This document shows, one piece after another, positions 63,497 through 64,000 of a DNA stretch of 64,000 nt (within the stretch, counting starts at the first letter, position 1; each line of letters starts with the position of its first letter). The position numbers and the translations under genes are program-made. Origin of the DNA: Trichocoleus sp. Its GTDB lineage: Bacteria > Cyanobacteriota > Cyanobacteriia > Elainellales > Elainellaceae. The stretch is from the NCBI GenBank assembly GCA_036702865.1, contig DATNQD010000081.1, positions 62,001-126,000 of the forward strand. Reading direction: 5' to 3'. The notes below the pieces were generated by a model. The model searched no databases and was not told the DNA's origin. It saw nothing but the letters and a program-made list of their open reading frames with translations.

Positions 63497-64000
63497 ATGG
63501 GTTTGTCATTCAAGCATTTTGGACTTTATGCACTCCTGCTAGGCATCGGCGGTGGCACAGGTTGGGCGACCAGTCACTATCTCAAAACAGCCGATCGTCA
63601 AACTCAAGCCTCATCAGCGATTCCTGCCCCTTCTTCTTCCGCAAACTCGATCGCTGTCTATCGACAAACACAGCCTGCGACTTCCGTTCCGGCAAATGAG
63701 CGATTGAACCACAACTTTATTGCCGATGCTGTACGGCGGGTTGGTCCTGCGGTTGTACGAATTGACTCTTCCCGCACCGTTTCACCTCAGATCCCCAATG
63801 CGCTGCAAAATCCCTTATTCAAGCGTTTCTTTGGCGATGATTCGCAGATACCACCGCAAGAGCGCATTGAGCAGGGTACAGGTTCTGGGTTTATTGTCAG
63901 CACTGACGGTCATGTGATTACTAATGCCCATGTCGTTGAAGGGGCAGATACAGTTAGTGTCACCCTCAAAGACGGGCGATCGTTCAAAGGAAAAGTGGTG
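63497..64000 (+). CDS. hhoA: HhoA/DegQ-family trypsin-like serine protease (5' part, truncated by window end)
   Basis: N-terminal 168 codons of an exported HtrA-type protease that clears misfolded proteins in the periplasm or lumen. Translation gives an N-terminal hydrophobic anchor (LYALLLGIGGGTGWATSHYL), a Ser/Pro-rich linker, and the start of the protease domain IADAVRRVGPAVVRIDS and GTGSGFIVSTDGHVITNAHV with catalytic His in NAHVVEG. The catalytic Asp and Ser and the PDZ domain lie beyond the window. It is divergent from the LysM/M23 gene across 188 bases. Confidence 0.9.
   Translation, partial: MGLSFKHFGLYALLLGIGGGTGWATSHYLKTADRQTQASSAIPAPSSSANSIAVYRQTQPATSVPANERLNHNFIADAVRRVGPAVVRIDSSRTVSPQIPNALQNPLFKRFFGDDSQIPPQERIEQGTGSGFIVSTDGHVITNAHVVEGADTVSVTLKDGRSFKGKVV

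Overview
The window comes from a cyanobacterial chromosome, most likely a filamentous strain of the Leptolyngbya/Oscillatoriales type (inference). Evidence: NDH-1 genes ndhA-ndhI-ndhG, chlorophyll synthase chlG, a carboxysomal-type carbonic anhydrase ccaA, phylloquinone genes menF-menD, narM, pilMNOQ, a CYP110-like P450, a cyanobacterial rnpB, frequent HIP1 octamers (GCGATCGC), and a hetZ-patU pair, which is typical of filamentous cyanobacteria. Species cannot be named from this sequence. I see no rRNA, tRNA, CRISPR array, prophage or intact insertion sequence. The region reads as core chromosome with short operons and many single genes.

Layout. 0-3 kb: ndhA-I-G (minus). 3-10 kb: a sigma-70-like protein, a CNT nucleoside transporter, small conserved proteins, an RTX-repeat protein and an orphan sensor histidine kinase. 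10-15 kb: cinA, a WecA/TagO-type sugar-phosphate transferase, hisF. 15-24 kb: an ArsA/Get3-like protein, chlG, a class A PBP, ccaA, a CysQ-like phosphatase and purT, with a 1 kb gene-poor gap. 25-34 kb: pilM-N-O-Q, HU, a CobD-like decarboxylase and a disulfide-less flavoprotein. 34-42 kb: a TPR protein, a HutX-like protein, a DUF6816-like lumenal protein, a TgpA-like transglutaminase-fold membrane protein and patU-hetZ. 42-45 kb: rnc directly behind rnpB, then a membrane protein translationally coupled to narM. 45-52 kb: P450, menF-menD, purN, an M20 amidohydrolase. 52-58 kb: an arsenosugar pair (arsS and an AhpD-like protein), hslO, tatC, DUF3067, comF-like, infC. 58-64 kb: an NTT-like carrier with HEAT repeats followed by a cNMP-binding protein, a degenerate LysM/M23 protein, and the start of an HhoA-type protease cut by the window end.

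Functional links: ndhAIG, chlG, menF-menD and ccaA serve photosynthetic electron flow and CO2 fixation; pilMNOQ forms the alignment complex and secretin of the type IV pilus; narM serves nitrate reductase; purT and purN catalyse the same purine step with different formyl donors; arsS and its partner belong to arsenic detoxification.

No single obviously new large system stands out. The strongest leads are the unknown membrane protein overlapping narM, the NTT-HEAT carrier with its cNMP-binding neighbour, the probable rnpB-rnc co-transcript, and four proteins of enzyme families that appear to have lost catalytic residues (transglutaminase, M23 peptidase, disulfide reductase, ArsA ATPase). Functions are assigned from recognised motifs and gene order only; no database search was possible.
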